Shown here piece by piece: positions 23,668-32,665 of a DNA stretch of 64,000 nucleotides. Made by a program: the position numbers and the translations under genes. Source of the DNA: Paenibacillus faecalis (lineage in GTDB: Bacteria > Bacillota > Bacilli > Paenibacillales > Paenibacillaceae); the NCBI RefSeq assembly GCF_900289175.1, contig NZ_LT985747.1, positions 848,006 to 912,005 on the forward strand. The letters are read 5' to 3'. The notes under the pieces were generated by a model. The model worked only from the letters and a program-made list of their open reading frames with translations, was not told the origin of the DNA and made no database searches. The first letter of the stretch is position 1; each line of letters begins with the position of its first letter.

Positions 23668-24144
23668 TCATTTGAGTGGTGTAAATGGGGGATTGTCAAA
23701 AGGTCCACCTATTTTAATAATTGATATATCGACATCCATACCTAGTTGGAGTTGTTCTCTAAACTTGCTCAGTTTCGCTTCTCCTGATTGAATTTTCCCT
23801 GTTTCAATAGCATGAAGCATTGTTTTCTCCTTAGCAGACCCTGGATTAGGCGGCTTAACCTTACTAAAAGAGCTTTGGATTAGTTCATCAAATTTCTCCG
23901 CTGGAACCCTAATAGCAATATCAATATCAGAAGTTGGTTTTGCTATTCCTTTTGCCCGGCTGCCTTGAACAACTAAATCGTCACTTATATGCCCTACTTT
24001 TCCTCGTATCATTGACGATACTTTATCAAATTGTGCCTGTGTAAGTCCTTGTGGTACTTTAAGACCTTGTCCCGCCCCCCCAGACCCAACCTTCCCCGCC
24101 CGAATCGCATCCAACCCCAGCGGGTCCAGGGTTACCGTTGACAT
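23668..24144 (-). pseudogene. Displaced RHS tip with nucleotidyltransferase-fold toxin domain
   Basis: After the linker DPLGLDAIRAGKV the tip reads TQAQFDKVSSMIRGKVGHIS then VVQGSRAKGIAKPTSDIDIA. GS-R-x-KG and the DID pair are the polymerase-beta-type nucleotidyltransferase active site, as in MNT/HEPN-type and CapW-like toxins. The end is MDVDISIIKIGGPFDNPPF. The tip frame is open, but a deletion of about 14 bases in the core end (near 24130) puts it out of frame with the core. As it lies it has no N-terminal delivery region, so it is a silent cassette. The target of nucleotidyl transfer is unknown. Confidence 0.75.
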
Positions 24145-24431
24145 AGGCGTAGCGGTTCATGCTCAGTCCGCTCGTTATATCCCCTCGCAATATATCTCGG
24201 TTCAAGAACCGTTTCAGCTCAGAGTGATAATACCGGGCACGCATATATTGCAGACCGTTCTTGTCAGTCTGCACACCGTCACGTCTGTTATAAGCAAACG
24301 GTTGGCCGATTTGCCTTCGTGACGAAGCAGCTCGCCAATGCGCCGTAGGTGTAACCGTCCGTGATCTGACCCTTCTCATCGCTCAACAGCGTCGTGCTTC
24401 CGCGCAGGTCGTAATGATACGTTTGGTATAC
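24084..24431 (-). repeat. Displaced RHS core-end copy B
   Basis: About 345 bases homologous to 26318-26673 of the main RHS gene, ending at the word TACGTTTGGTA where similarity stops. Several indels (a 14-base deletion near 24130, single bases near 24310 and 24340) disrupt it. Confidence 0.85.
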
Positions 24432-24439
24432 AAAAAATA

Positions 24440-24465
24440 AACCTTGAACATACACATTCAAGGTT
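24440..24465 (-). terminator. Terminator after the 24.5 kb immunity remnant
   Basis: AACCTTGAA and TTCAAGGTT form a 9-base stem with an 8-base loop, followed by TATTTTTTG on the minus strand. Confidence 0.7.
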
Positions 24466-24487
24466 ATATATACAGTTTACAAACTTC

Positions 24488-24986
24488 CTAACACACTTGA
24501 ATAATCTCTTTAGGTATTGACGTAAAAACCAATATCTCTGGTTTTGGATAGGGCCTTTTTAACAAGTACTCACGAAGTGTCATCATACTACCCCAATACA
24601 ACTTAATCCAATGCTCAATGTTTTCTCCTGTGTCAAAGTTCAGGGCTTCCTCATCAAAATCCTTGAAATCATCGTGAAACGCTTGGTCATAAATAGCAAT
24701 GGAAATCTCACCATCAAATATGAGTATTTATCGTAAATACAGGGAAACAGAAGGACTTAGAAAAACGTTTAGATATATCAACACCTATAGCTTCTTCAAA
24801 GTTAACCCAATCAGGTGTATCTAAAGGTCTTAAACTTTCGGTCTTTTCAATTTTCACTCTACCACCATTACTATATCGATTATTAGATTTAGTAGAAAAT
24901 TGTATTCCTTCTCGCATAACTTGTTCTTTCGAAACAAAATATGCGTGATTTTCTGGTAAATAAGCATGATACAAAAATAGACACAT
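24488..24986 (-). pseudogene. Frameshifted immunity-like gene
   Basis: The first 90 residues are open from ATG 24986 (good GGTGAG site), ending at FPVFTINTHI. One base off, the frame goes on as FDGEISIAIYDQAFHDDFKD and ends EILVFTSIPKEIIQVC with a TAG at 24488. Joined, the product is about 165 residues and acidic. It starts 6 bases after the stop of a toxin tip remnant. The family is not known to me. Confidence 0.6.
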
Positions 24987-24992
24987 TTTCTC

Positions 24993-25200
24993 TCACCCAT
25001 TTATTCTTTTTTTCTTTGCACAATAAGGGAAGTGTGAGCTTCTGGTAGGATCATCAAGGTGTTCAAATAGTCTGTGACTTCCCGTTGGAGTACCAGGTGT
25101 ACTTATGTTACCGTCAAACTCTTTGTAATATTTGGTTATTTGGTTTGGATTCGGATTATTAGGATTGTCGTCATGTTGGACACCTCGAATGGAGATATTA
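24993..25200 (-). pseudogene. Displaced toxin tip remnant (C-terminal part)
   Basis: The frame reads NISIRGVQHDDNPNNPNPNQ, then KEFDGNISTPGTPTGSHRLF and EHLDDPTRSSHFPYCAKKKR with a stop at 24993. The GGHR/SHRL-EHLDDP-SHFH pattern occurs at the end of several Bacillus RHS and LXG tips. No core end precedes it, and the 260 bases beyond 25200 hold no recognisable gene, so it is only a stump. Confidence 0.5.
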
Positions 25201-25396
25201 TTATTCTATTTTATTCTTAGTTCTCTGTGTCGACTTTCTAGTCTAGTAACAAAGAGCTTTTAAGTGTTTGAATCATTTTGTGTTTGGTTTGTTGATTGTA
25301 TTTGTAGGATCTTGTTGTTGGGGGTGTAAACCCGATTTATTTTTTGTATAAGTTATTGGTTGAATGATGGTTTCATTCGGGACTAGATAACCCGCC

Positions 25397-25437
25397 TAAA
25401 AAAAGAAACCTTGGAAGGCAAGAAGCCAATCAAGGTT
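25397..25437 (-). terminator. Terminator of the main RHS-immunity operon
   Basis: AACCTTG and CAAGGTT enclose a 16-base loop, followed on the minus strand by TCTTTTTTT. It lies 25 bases after the SMI1-type gene. Confidence 0.7.
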
Positions 25438-25461
25438 CATAATTACATTAATCACTAATGA

Positions 25462-25893
25462 TCATAAGTTTAAAAGATTATCTATTCCAATATTTTTAGT
25501 CAGTAAATCCTCTAGTGTAGGAGCAATAAATACTGCATCTTCAATATCAAGATTTCCGAACCCTATTATATAAAGTCCGAATCCTTTACTACCACTGAGA
25601 TAAATTAATGCTCGCCCCCCCTCATCATCACCGATTGCAAGAGAATTTGGAATATATTGTTGAATTTGGTATGCTTCATTCATTTCTGTACAGCCTGTAG
25701 CTCCCCAAATGCGGATGTAAACTTCCTTAGCGACACTTATCTCTATCTCAGTTGCTAATCGAATAATATCCAAATAGTCATTTGGCACAGTGATGCTCGA
25801 AAACTCAAGAAGCAGTTCTATTTCTCTCTCAGTAGATGGTCCTTGACTAGCATCAATACGAAATTGCTCACTAATATTATCCAATAATCTCAT
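25462..25893 (-). CDS. SMI1/KNR4 family immunity protein
   Basis: A 143-residue SMI1/KNR4-superfamily protein, the most common immunity fold in polymorphic toxin systems. Diagnostic parts are VPNDYLDIIRLAT, the IGDDEGGRALIYLSG segment and the final PTLEDLLTKN. Its ATG overlaps the stop of the RHS gene (ATGA), so translation is coupled, and it should neutralise the SHH-type tip of that gene. A terminator follows. Confidence 0.88.
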   Translation of the reverse strand: MRLLDNISEQFRIDASQGPSTEREIELLLEFSSITVPNDYLDIIRLATEIEISVAKEVYIRIWGATGCTEMNEAYQIQQYIPNSLAIGDDEGGRALIYLSGSKGFGLYIIGFGNLDIEDAVFIAPTLEDLLTKNIGIDNLLNL

Positions 25894-28800
25894 TTATATT
25901 TAATCCTTTCATATGGTACTTTAATTTTGTCAAGCATCTTATATTGTTGTTCTAATACATTGTCTATAGTATTTCGAGAAAATCCTGCCGCTTTAAAGTC
26001 ATCAATGATGTACTGTAATTCGTCTTGTAGTGAGGAACTCCACTTACCTTGTCCCGAATTTACACGAGAATCACGTCTAGCATTTTGAGCATTACTTATA
26101 GTTGTATGAGGTAAACCTTTTCCTGTTTCTAACGTTACAGTTGGGGCTAATGAAGGATTATATCCATACTGACTGAGATTTTGTTTAGCCCATTCTTGCT
26201 GTAAACCATGATGTGATTGTAACCTCCCTCCATTCGGACCTGTTCCTTTTGGTCTTGGCATTGAATCTTTATGCGTTTTATTGTATAAAACATAGTTGCA
26301 TTCACCCCTAGTCCCCCCAACCTTCCCCGCTTGAATCGCATCTAACCCCAGCGGGTCCACAAACGTGATCGGGTTGCCGTTGACATAGGCGTAGCGGTTC
26401 ATGCTCAGCCCGCTCGTTATATCGCCTCGCAATATATCTCGGTTTAAGAACCGTTTCAGCTCAGGGTGATAATACCGGGCACGCATATAGTACAGTCCAT
26501 TCGGGTCGGTGTGCACACCGTCGCGTCCGTTGTAAGCGAACGGCTGACAGGATTTTCCGTCGTGGCGAAGCAGCTCGCCAAACGCGCCGTAGCTATAGCG
26601 GTCCGTGATCTGACCTTTCTCATCACTCAACAACGTCGTGCTTCCGCGCAGGTCGTAATGATACGTTTGGTAACTGCCGTCTGCGTCTTCCCGGCCGATC
26701 AGTCCCAAACCATATACATAAGCTGCAGTCAGGTTACCGCTCTCATCGGTTTCCATCAGCAGCTGGCTGTATTCCGCATGCGGGTTGACCACATACCGGC
26801 GTGTCTCTCCGTTAAGCGTCATCCAGGACCGCTCGTTCTCGGCGTCATAGCCGTATTGGATGCTGCCCGCCTGAATCAGGCGGTTTCGGGCATCGTAGGT
26901 AAACGTCTGCTTTCTTCCTCGAAGCGGTCCGCTGAGCAGATTGCCGTCTTCGTCCATAGCAACTTCCTCGCCGTTCACCCGGTGCAGACGGTTATCCGCT
27001 CCATATACCATCTGCAGGAGATCATCACCTGCTGTACTTTCCGTCATATTGCCTGACGGATCATACTTGAACTTCCGGCGGTTGGCAGCCACTAGCGCGC
27101 CCCAGGCGTTATACTCGAACCGGGTTTCGTTCTCCTTGACCAGTTGCCCAAGCGAATTATACGTAAAGCGAAACAACTGCAGATTTTCCCCTTTGGCTCC
27201 GGTATCGAGCAGGGAAATCAGCTGGCCTTCTTGATCATATACCCGCTGCTCCACCGTACCGTTCGGCCGCTCGGTGCGCACCAGCTGTCCGCGGCTGTCA
27301 TACGTATAGCTCGTTACACGGCCTTTCCAGTCGCGGACCTCGGTCATTCGACCAGCGGCGTCGTAGCGATAGGACACTTTTTTTCCATCCGGGTAGTGCA
27401 AAACAGCCAAATTGCCGAGCCAATCATATTCGTACCGCAGCGTCTTACCGCGTTCATTCGTATAGGAGGTGACGCGGCCAAGCGGGTCATATGAGCGTTT
27501 ACGGGTTTGGGCCCGACCGCCTGCATGGGATCGCTCCGTTACAGTCAAAAGGCGACCGGACGCATCGTAAGCCCGCTCGATCACTCCGGCCTCGTCCTCC
27601 TGAATGTGCAGTCTGCCGAGGGCATCCGGTGTATAGTTCGTTGTCTGTCCGCGAGCATTTTCGCTTTGGACCAGGAAGCCGCGAGGATCATAGGCGTACG
27701 CCAGCGTCGTTCCGGCAGGGGTGAGTTCCTTCGTCAGCCTTCCGTTCAAGTCGTATGTGAACTGCGTTTCGTTTCCGGACGGATCACGGTAACCGCTCAG
27801 CTGACCCGCGGCATTAAAGGCTCGGCTGCTTTCATGGCCCTGTTCATGAACCCGAACGAGGCGAGACAGCGCGTCATAGGCGTATTGCTTGAGATCGCCC
27901 TTGGCGTTTTGTTCTTCGATGATCTGACCGAGACGGTTGAAGCGGTATTTTGTTGTGTGACCGAGGGCGTTTGAGATCGCTGCCGGATTGCCATCCTTGT
28001 CATATTCGATCTTCCGCAGCGGGTTTCCTTCGTGATCGGTGACCTGAATCACCCGCCCGGCCGCATCGTAGACATAACATGTTATAACTCCGGCCGGGTC
28101 GGTGATTTGCACCAGCTGCCCGGCGGCATCATAGGCGTAATGGGTGGAAGCGCCGTTAGGCAAGGTCACTTGAATGAGCCGCTCTTCATGGTCATAGCGG
28201 TAACGGGTAATGCGGCCCATGGCGTCCCGTTCCTCCGCAATGTCGCCCATGGCGTTGTACAAATACGAAGTTACATGGCCGAGCGGATCGGTCTGCCGCT
28301 TCAGACGCCCTTCTGTATCATAGGTCCAGGTGGTTACTGCACCGAGCGGATCTTTCACCGAGGTCACCTGGTGGCTCACATTATATGTGCGCGCGGTGAC
28401 GCCTCCTGACGGATCGATCACAGCCGTGATTCGTCCTCCGGCATCATACTCATACCGAGTAACGAATCCGAGCGGATCGGTCACTTCGATCAGGTTGCCA
28501 AAAGCGTCGTAAGCATATTTTGTTACAGCGCCTGACGGATCAGTCATGCTCTCCATCAGGCCGCGTTCATTGTACGAAATGCGGGTAATTCCGCCATCGG
28601 CATCTTCCCGCTGCACCGGCCGGTGATGTTCATCGTATTGAAAGGAGATGGTATGGCCTTCCCCATCGATATAGGACATCAGCAGGCCTTGCTCGTTATA
28701 CGCATAGCGGCTTTCGACTTGTTTGTTCAGACGCTTTTCGAGCAGGCGTCCCTCTTCATCGTATGCATAGTCGATCTGGCTTCCATCAGCTCTAAACTCG

Positions 28801-30584
28801 TGAATGCACAGCCCCTGTTCGTTGTAGTCATAGCGGGTGATGTGCCCCAGTTCGTTCTGCAGTTCAACCAAGCGGTATCTGTTATTGTGAGTGAACACGC
28901 GGCTAGCGCCTTCCCGGTCGGTAAAGGTTGTGATGATATAGCCAGGCCGGGTCTGTTCGTCGTATTGAAAGGTAAAGATGTTGCCGAGCGCATCGTTTTG
29001 ACGGATGACCCGGCCTTCGGCATCATATTCGTTCACAAAGTAGGTGATGCCTTCGCTGCTTCGGATGGAGGATAGACGACCTTCGGTCGTATACTTGCAT
29101 CCGATGTGGCTGTCATCGGGCGGGTAAATGGTCAAAAGCCGGCCTTCGGCATAGTCAAAGCGAGCGGCAAGGCCGAGCGGATCGGTGACGGCGTGAAGCA
29201 AGCCGGCGTCATTGTATGTAAAGGTAAATGTCCGTCCGGTCAGGTCATCTTTGACTTCCATCAGCCGATCCTGCTCGTCGTAAAAAAGCGACTGGGTCTG
29301 TCCGGTCGCACTCTCGATCTGTTGGAGCCGCCCTTCGGGGTTAAAGAACAATATCCGATGATCGCCCCGAACCAGCTGGTATCCTCCCTCTACAGGAATA
29401 ATCCGATCCTGAAGCATGTCTAAGTCGGTGCTTCGATATATTCCGCTCTCGTCAGCGATGTAAGTGTTATGACGGAAGCTATTCCACCAAAGCTCAATTT
29501 CATGGTCTTTGATGTCGAGTCTTGTCTCGAAGTTATGGGACCAGTCGTATCCCAGAGCACCCTTCCCGCTCAATAGTGAATTGTATTGGAGGGTAAAGGC
29601 AATCTCTTCGGCGCCGCGCAGGTAAAGCAGGGGATGCTCGATCACCTGGGCTCCTGTGGAGGTATCAACCGGGTCGGCGGCTTTGGAGTTCGGATGAATC
29701 CTGTCCTTCTTGGCCACATGAGGGGCGCCTGCTTTGCCGCTAATTGCCCCAACAGCGGCTGCTCCCCCGCCTGTGCCGACCGCAGCAGCGATGGCGGCTT
29801 GATCAGCAGTCTCCGATGCAGCAGCCGCCTCATCACTGTGCTTGGCGGTGCTTGCTGCTGGCGCTTCATCCCCTTGTTTGGCACTGCCAGCCGCTTCATC
29901 ACTGCGCTTACCGACTTCAGCAGCTTCATCGCCATGCTTGGCTGCATCCGCTGCTTGGTCGCCATGCTTCGCGGCTGTCCCAGCTGTGCCCGTGGCGGCA
30001 TCTGCATGTTTGGCCGCATCGGCAGTCTGTTCTGCACCTTCCACCGCTTTGTGAACATCGGATACACGGTCGCCTTGCTTACCGATGCCAGACACGTCAT
30101 CGATCAGGCCGATGGCTTTGGAGCCATGTTTAAGCACTTTCCCAGCAGGGCCCAAAATACCAAGCGTTCGCTCTGTCCGCGACAGCTTCTCTCCGGTGAA
30201 CACATCATAGCCGAGGGCGGCATCAACCACGCCCTTGACATTGCCGACTACAGGGACAAAGTCAAGTGTCGTTCCCAGGACGATGGCGGTCCATTTCAGC
30301 AGTGTGCCTGCCTTAAATCCGCTCTCTTGTCCGTCGGCTTCGGCAAAGTCACCGGATTTTTTGTTCAGGAAAGCGGACATCTCTTCATACTGCTGAACAA
30401 GCTGTGTAAAAAGGGCAGCCATCTCTGCCCAGGTCGCATCAAGAGATCCCCGCTGGGAACCTTCGTAATCAACGCTTCGCCAAACGCCTTCCAGCATGTT
30501 GCCCATGCGTTCGATGTCACGTCCTGCTCTTTTCATTTTTTTATGGAGGTCACTTAGCTCCTCCGGGTCCACGACGATACGCAA
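25890..30584 (-). CDS. RHS-repeat polymorphic toxin with WXG-like head and SHH-signature nuclease tip
   Basis: A 1564-residue toxin. Residues 1-95 are helical and resemble a WXG100/LXG head (VWRSVDYEGSQRG). Residues 105-160 form a pre-toxin region (FVPVVGNVKGVVDAALGYD). Residues 165-275 are an Ala-rich linker with repeats such as AAKHGDQAADAAKHGDEAAE. A DUF6531-type region (DPVDTSTGAQVIEHPLLYLR) follows, then many YD repeats to about 1330 and the core end DPLGLDAIQAG at about 1410-1420. The tip (1421-1564) has RLQSHHGLQQEW with SHH at 1457-1459 and HTTISNAQNARRDSR, like the Tox-SHH HNH/EndoVII nuclease group. Start TTG has AGGAGG 10 bases upstream. The WXG neighbours suggest type VII export. 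Confidence 0.9.
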   Translation of the reverse strand: MRIVVDPEELSDLHKKMKRAGRDIERMGNMLEGVWRSVDYEGSQRGSLDATWAEMAALFTQLVQQYEEMSAFLNKKSGDFAEADGQESGFKAGTLLKWTAIVLGTTLDFVPVVGNVKGVVDAALGYDVFTGEKLSRTERTLGILGPAGKVLKHGSKAIGLIDDVSGIGKQGDRVSDVHKAVEGAEQTADAAKHADAATGTAGTAAKHGDQAADAAKHGDEAAEVGKRSDEAAGSAKQGDEAPAASTAKHSDEAAAASETADQAAIAAAVGTGGGAAAVGAISGKAGAPHVAKKDRIHPNSKAADPVDTSTGAQVIEHPLLYLRGAEEIAFTLQYNSLLSGKGALGYDWSHNFETRLDIKDHEIELWWNSFRHNTYIADESGIYRSTDLDMLQDRIIPVEGGYQLVRGDHRILFFNPEGRLQQIESATGQTQSLFYDEQDRLMEVKDDLTGRTFTFTYNDAGLLHAVTDPLGLAARFDYAEGRLLTIYPPDDSHIGCKYTTEGRLSSIRSSEGITYFVNEYDAEGRVIRQNDALGNIFTFQYDEQTRPGYIITTFTDREGASRVFTHNNRYRLVELQNELGHITRYDYNEQGLCIHEFRADGSQIDYAYDEEGRLLEKRLNKQVESRYAYNEQGLLMSYIDGEGHTISFQYDEHHRPVQREDADGGITRISYNERGLMESMTDPSGAVTKYAYDAFGNLIEVTDPLGFVTRYEYDAGGRITAVIDPSGGVTARTYNVSHQVTSVKDPLGAVTTWTYDTEGRLKRQTDPLGHVTSYLYNAMGDIAEERDAMGRITRYRYDHEERLIQVTLPNGASTHYAYDAAGQLVQITDPAGVITCYVYDAAGRVIQVTDHEGNPLRKIEYDKDGNPAAISNALGHTTKYRFNRLGQIIEEQNAKGDLKQYAYDALSRLVRVHEQGHESSRAFNAAGQLSGYRDPSGNETQFTYDLNGRLTKELTPAGTTLAYAYDPRGFLVQSENARGQTTNYTPDALGRLHIQEDEAGVIERAYDASGRLLTVTERSHAGGRAQTRKRSYDPLGRVTSYTNERGKTLRYEYDWLGNLAVLHYPDGKKVSYRYDAAGRMTEVRDWKGRVTSYTYDSRGQLVRTERPNGTVEQRVYDQEGQLISLLDTGAKGENLQLFRFTYNSLGQLVKENETRFEYNAWGALVAANRRKFKYDPSGNMTESTAGDDLLQMVYGADNRLHRVNGEEVAMDEDGNLLSGPLRGRKQTFTYDARNRLIQAGSIQYGYDAENERSWMTLNGETRRYVVNPHAEYSQLLMETDESGNLTAAYVYGLGLIGREDADGSYQTYHYDLRGSTTLLSDEKGQITDRYSYGAFGELLRHDGKSCQPFAYNGRDGVHTDPNGLYYMRARYYHPELKRFLNRDILRGDITSGLSMNRYAYVNGNPITFVDPLGLDAIQAGKVGGTRGECNYVLYNKTHKDSMPRPKGTGPNGGRLQSHHGLQQEWAKQNLSQYGYNPSLAPTVTLETGKGLPHTTISNAQNARRDSRVNSGQGKWSSSLQDELQYIIDDFKAAGFSRNTIDNVLEQQYKMLDKIKVPYERIKYK
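26318..26673 (-). repeat. RHS core end, functional copy
   Basis: This part of the main RHS gene codes for the conserved end of the shell and the linker to the tip. The same block occurs at 22772-23090 and 24084-24431 in the same direction, making a three-copy direct repeat that frames the displaced tips. Confidence 0.85.
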
Positions 30585-30627
30585 GGCGGCTTTCCCTCCT
30601 TTATGATCCCGCTAATGTGTTGCGTGT

Positions 30628-30900
30628 TTATTTGCGCTGCTCTTCATCAGCTCGCCGCAGTGCTTCAGCCAAGCTTTGACACTGAGCGGCCATCTGGGCG
30701 GTGAGGGCGGTCAGCCGCTTGACGCTCTCCCTGCTTTCATTCCAGGACAGCATGAATTTCTGCTCCGCTCGTCCAGCCCAATCGATAGAAGCAATTCGGC
30801 TTTGCTGTTCACCTGCGATCTGACCCAACTCTTGCCCGGCTCTGGCAAATTGTGCGGCCGCTCTCTCCAGTGCCGCAATGTTGGCGCGTATTCTTGACAT
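30628..30900 (-). CDS. WXG100 family protein, copy 2
   Basis: A 90-residue helical hairpin protein; RIASIDWAGRAEQKFMLSWN holds the turn, with W-A-G in place of W-x-G spacing, and the ends are Ala- and Arg-rich helices. WXG100 proteins are exported by, or guide substrates to, type VII secretion. GGGAGG precedes ATG 30900. It is 43 bases upstream of the RHS toxin start, so it is likely the toxin's dedicated partner. Confidence 0.85.
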   Translation of the reverse strand: MSRIRANIAALERAAAQFARAGQELGQIAGEQQSRIASIDWAGRAEQKFMLSWNESRESVKRLTALTAQMAAQCQSLAEALRRADEEQRK

Positions 30901-31344
30901 GAAAGCTGTCCTCCCTTCCTCTAAGGTGCTGCCTGTGCGGGTTCATGCTACGTAAGGTGTTTTAAGTGTATGTGCGGAGCACTTATGCCACGTTTAAGCA
31001 TGTTAAGCTCTATGCCTTGTATGCCTGCTGCAGCATGGTGCACTCTACGGTCCAAGTTAGATACGCTCTATCGCGTGATACACTCGTGTGTGACACGCTT
31101 ATCGGACCATCTATTCCTGCTCCACTCATGTTGATGCATTTATGACACGACCTGTGAGTACTCGCTCACGTTTGTCTCACTTTATGGCACCATCTATACC
31201 TGCTTCTCCCCATATTGACGCACTTATAACGCGCTCTGTACCTGCTGCACTCATAATTGGCACACTCTATACAAGTGCTATGCTTATTGCTGCTGCCACA
31301 CGACATGATATGGCTCGTTCCGCACACGACATATCCTATATATG
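30901..31344 (-). repeat. Noncoding spacer with degenerate repeats between two WXG100 genes
   Basis: About 440 bases inside the operon with no open gene. The words around CCTGCTCCACTCATGTTGA recur at 31116, 31199 and 31241 with substitutions, and TGCAC/TCTAT-like words are spread through the stretch. It looks like a decayed tandem repeat or an eroded gene. No terminator is evident. Confidence 0.5.
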
Positions 31345-31617
31345 TTACGCGCTGTTATCCGCCGTTCGGAAGCGTTCGGCAATCGCTTTTAGTTCCTCAC
31401 CGACCGTTTTTAGCGTCTCGGATACGCTTTGCAACTGCTCGTGCGAACCGGTGTAGGATTGGTAGAATCTCTCCCGCGTAACGCCTTCCCACTCCCCGGA
31501 CATGCCGTCGATGATGCCTTTCAGCTCCTGGGCCATCTCCAGGTTTTGTTGGCTGCACGCCAAAAACCTCGTTGCCGCTTGATCCAGCTGTTCCGGGTTG
31601 ACTTTAATTTTCGTCAT
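31345..31617 (-). CDS. WXG100 family protein, copy 1
   Basis: A 90-residue protein with the classic hairpin: KVNPEQLDQAATRFLACSQQ, turn MSGEWEGVTRERFYQSY, then a second helix ending AIAERFRTADNSA. The W-E-G turn is canonical. ATG 31617 is 8 bases after GAGGA; it overlaps the end of the EspG-like gene by 14 bases. Likely a type VII secretion partner or co-exported protein of the RHS operon. Confidence 0.9.
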   Translation of the reverse strand: MTKIKVNPEQLDQAATRFLACSQQNLEMAQELKGIIDGMSGEWEGVTRERFYQSYTGSHEQLQSVSETLKTVGEELKAIAERFRTADNSA

Positions 31618-32437
31618 GACCTGCATCCTCGCTTTCCGTTTCCATTCTGCGCATCAGTTCCTGGGCAAAAGTCTTCATCGCCTGCCCCATCTTGGCCTGG
31701 CGATAGCTCTCGATCCGCACTCCTTCTTCTTTGCTGCTTTTAGCGATCCACCCTCCACCTGCACCCAGGCCGTAGGTCAGCATCTCCTGGCGCCATACAG
31801 ACCCTCGCCGCTCCAACAATGTCAGCCGGCCGTGCTCTGTCGCTTCGTTCATCATGCTTTTGAGCTGCCTCACTTGCGCTTGGTTCAGCCAATCCGCTAC
31901 ATCCTTTTCTTCTCCGTCCGGAAGTAGCGCATCGTAGACGTCCTCCGGAAGCGTAAAAGGGGCGGCAAAGCCAGGCTGCCCTTGTAGCGGATCGGCGGGA
32001 AACACATGCTCCAGAAACATCGTCGCCAGCTGGACGTTGGCGATGGCGCTGATGCGGCAAGTCTGGCTTGCTTCTTCATCCTCGATCCGTTCGATCACCA
32101 TCTGCGGCAGCATATGCATGTATCCGTCATAGACAGATGCACCGCCGCGGATCAGCTGAATCCGCATCGCATACGGACTGTCCATGACGGCCATGAACGC
32201 TTCCATGACCGGCTCGACTTCGAGTTCATCTTCTTTTTGGATGAGCAGCCCTGCCTTGAGCAGGTTTTGCTTGCACTCCTCCCACTGTGCTTCCAGTTCA
32301 TCGATCAGATAGCCGCGATACGGATCGGCAAAGCCGACGATACCATGGCTTTCGAGCATATGCATCAAAAAAAACAGCTCACGGTGTCCGATGAGCCGGA
32401 TCATTTCATCATGGGTATTTAATGCCGCTTCGGTCAT
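31604..32437 (-). CDS. EspG-like type VII secretion-associated protein
   Basis: A 277-residue soluble protein, first gene of the WXG100-RHS operon. Its length, mixed alpha/beta pattern and place just before WXG100 genes recall the EspG-like chaperones that bind type VII substrates in actinobacteria and some Bacillota (helical start THDEMIRLIGHRELFFLMHM, C-terminal helices with ESYRQAKMGQAMKTF). GGAGG precedes ATG 32437 by 6 bases. No secretion motor (EssC-type) gene is in the window, so export would rely on a system elsewhere. The EspG label is an inference from position and general likeness. Confidence 0.55.
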   Translation of the reverse strand: MTEAALNTHDEMIRLIGHRELFFLMHMLESHGIVGFADPYRGYLIDELEAQWEECKQNLLKAGLLIQKEDELEVEPVMEAFMAVMDSPYAMRIQLIRGGASVYDGYMHMLPQMVIERIEDEEASQTCRISAIANVQLATMFLEHVFPADPLQGQPGFAAPFTLPEDVYDALLPDGEEKDVADWLNQAQVRQLKSMMNEATEHGRLTLLERRGSVWRQEMLTYGLGAGGGWIAKSSKEEGVRIESYRQAKMGQAMKTFAQELMRRMETESEDAGHDEN

Positions 32438-32597
32438 ACTGTACCTCCATACATTCCACATTTTCCCTTATTAAAATATTTTGTCACGCCAACTTGGGCT
32501 TTGTCAAAGCCACCTTGGAACTACAGTTTTTTCATGGAAAAAGCGACTTTCTTCCCTTTCCCACGCATCCAAACCTCATGACTTAAGCCTTAGACTC

Positions 32598-32626
32598 GCA
32601 TATCATTGCGCAAATGCCATATACAT
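32598..32626 (+). promoter_or_regulatory. Candidate sigma-E promoter for spoVR
   Basis: GCATATC at 32598, a 13-base spacer and CATATACAT at 32618 resemble the mother-cell sigma-E pattern (GMATATT, about 14 bases, CATACAMT). spoVR is under sigma-E in B. subtilis, which supports it. The ATG lies 40 bases downstream. Confidence 0.45.
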
Positions 32627-32665
32627 GATAAGAACCATCTTTTAATGAACAGAGGGGGAATCCTC

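Noticed and set aside
29586..30557. Long plus-strand open frame (323 codons) opposite the RHS head
   Set aside because: It mirrors the GC-rich Ala-repeat linker of the minus-strand toxin; composition is odd (Cys- and Ser-rich), with no ribosome site.
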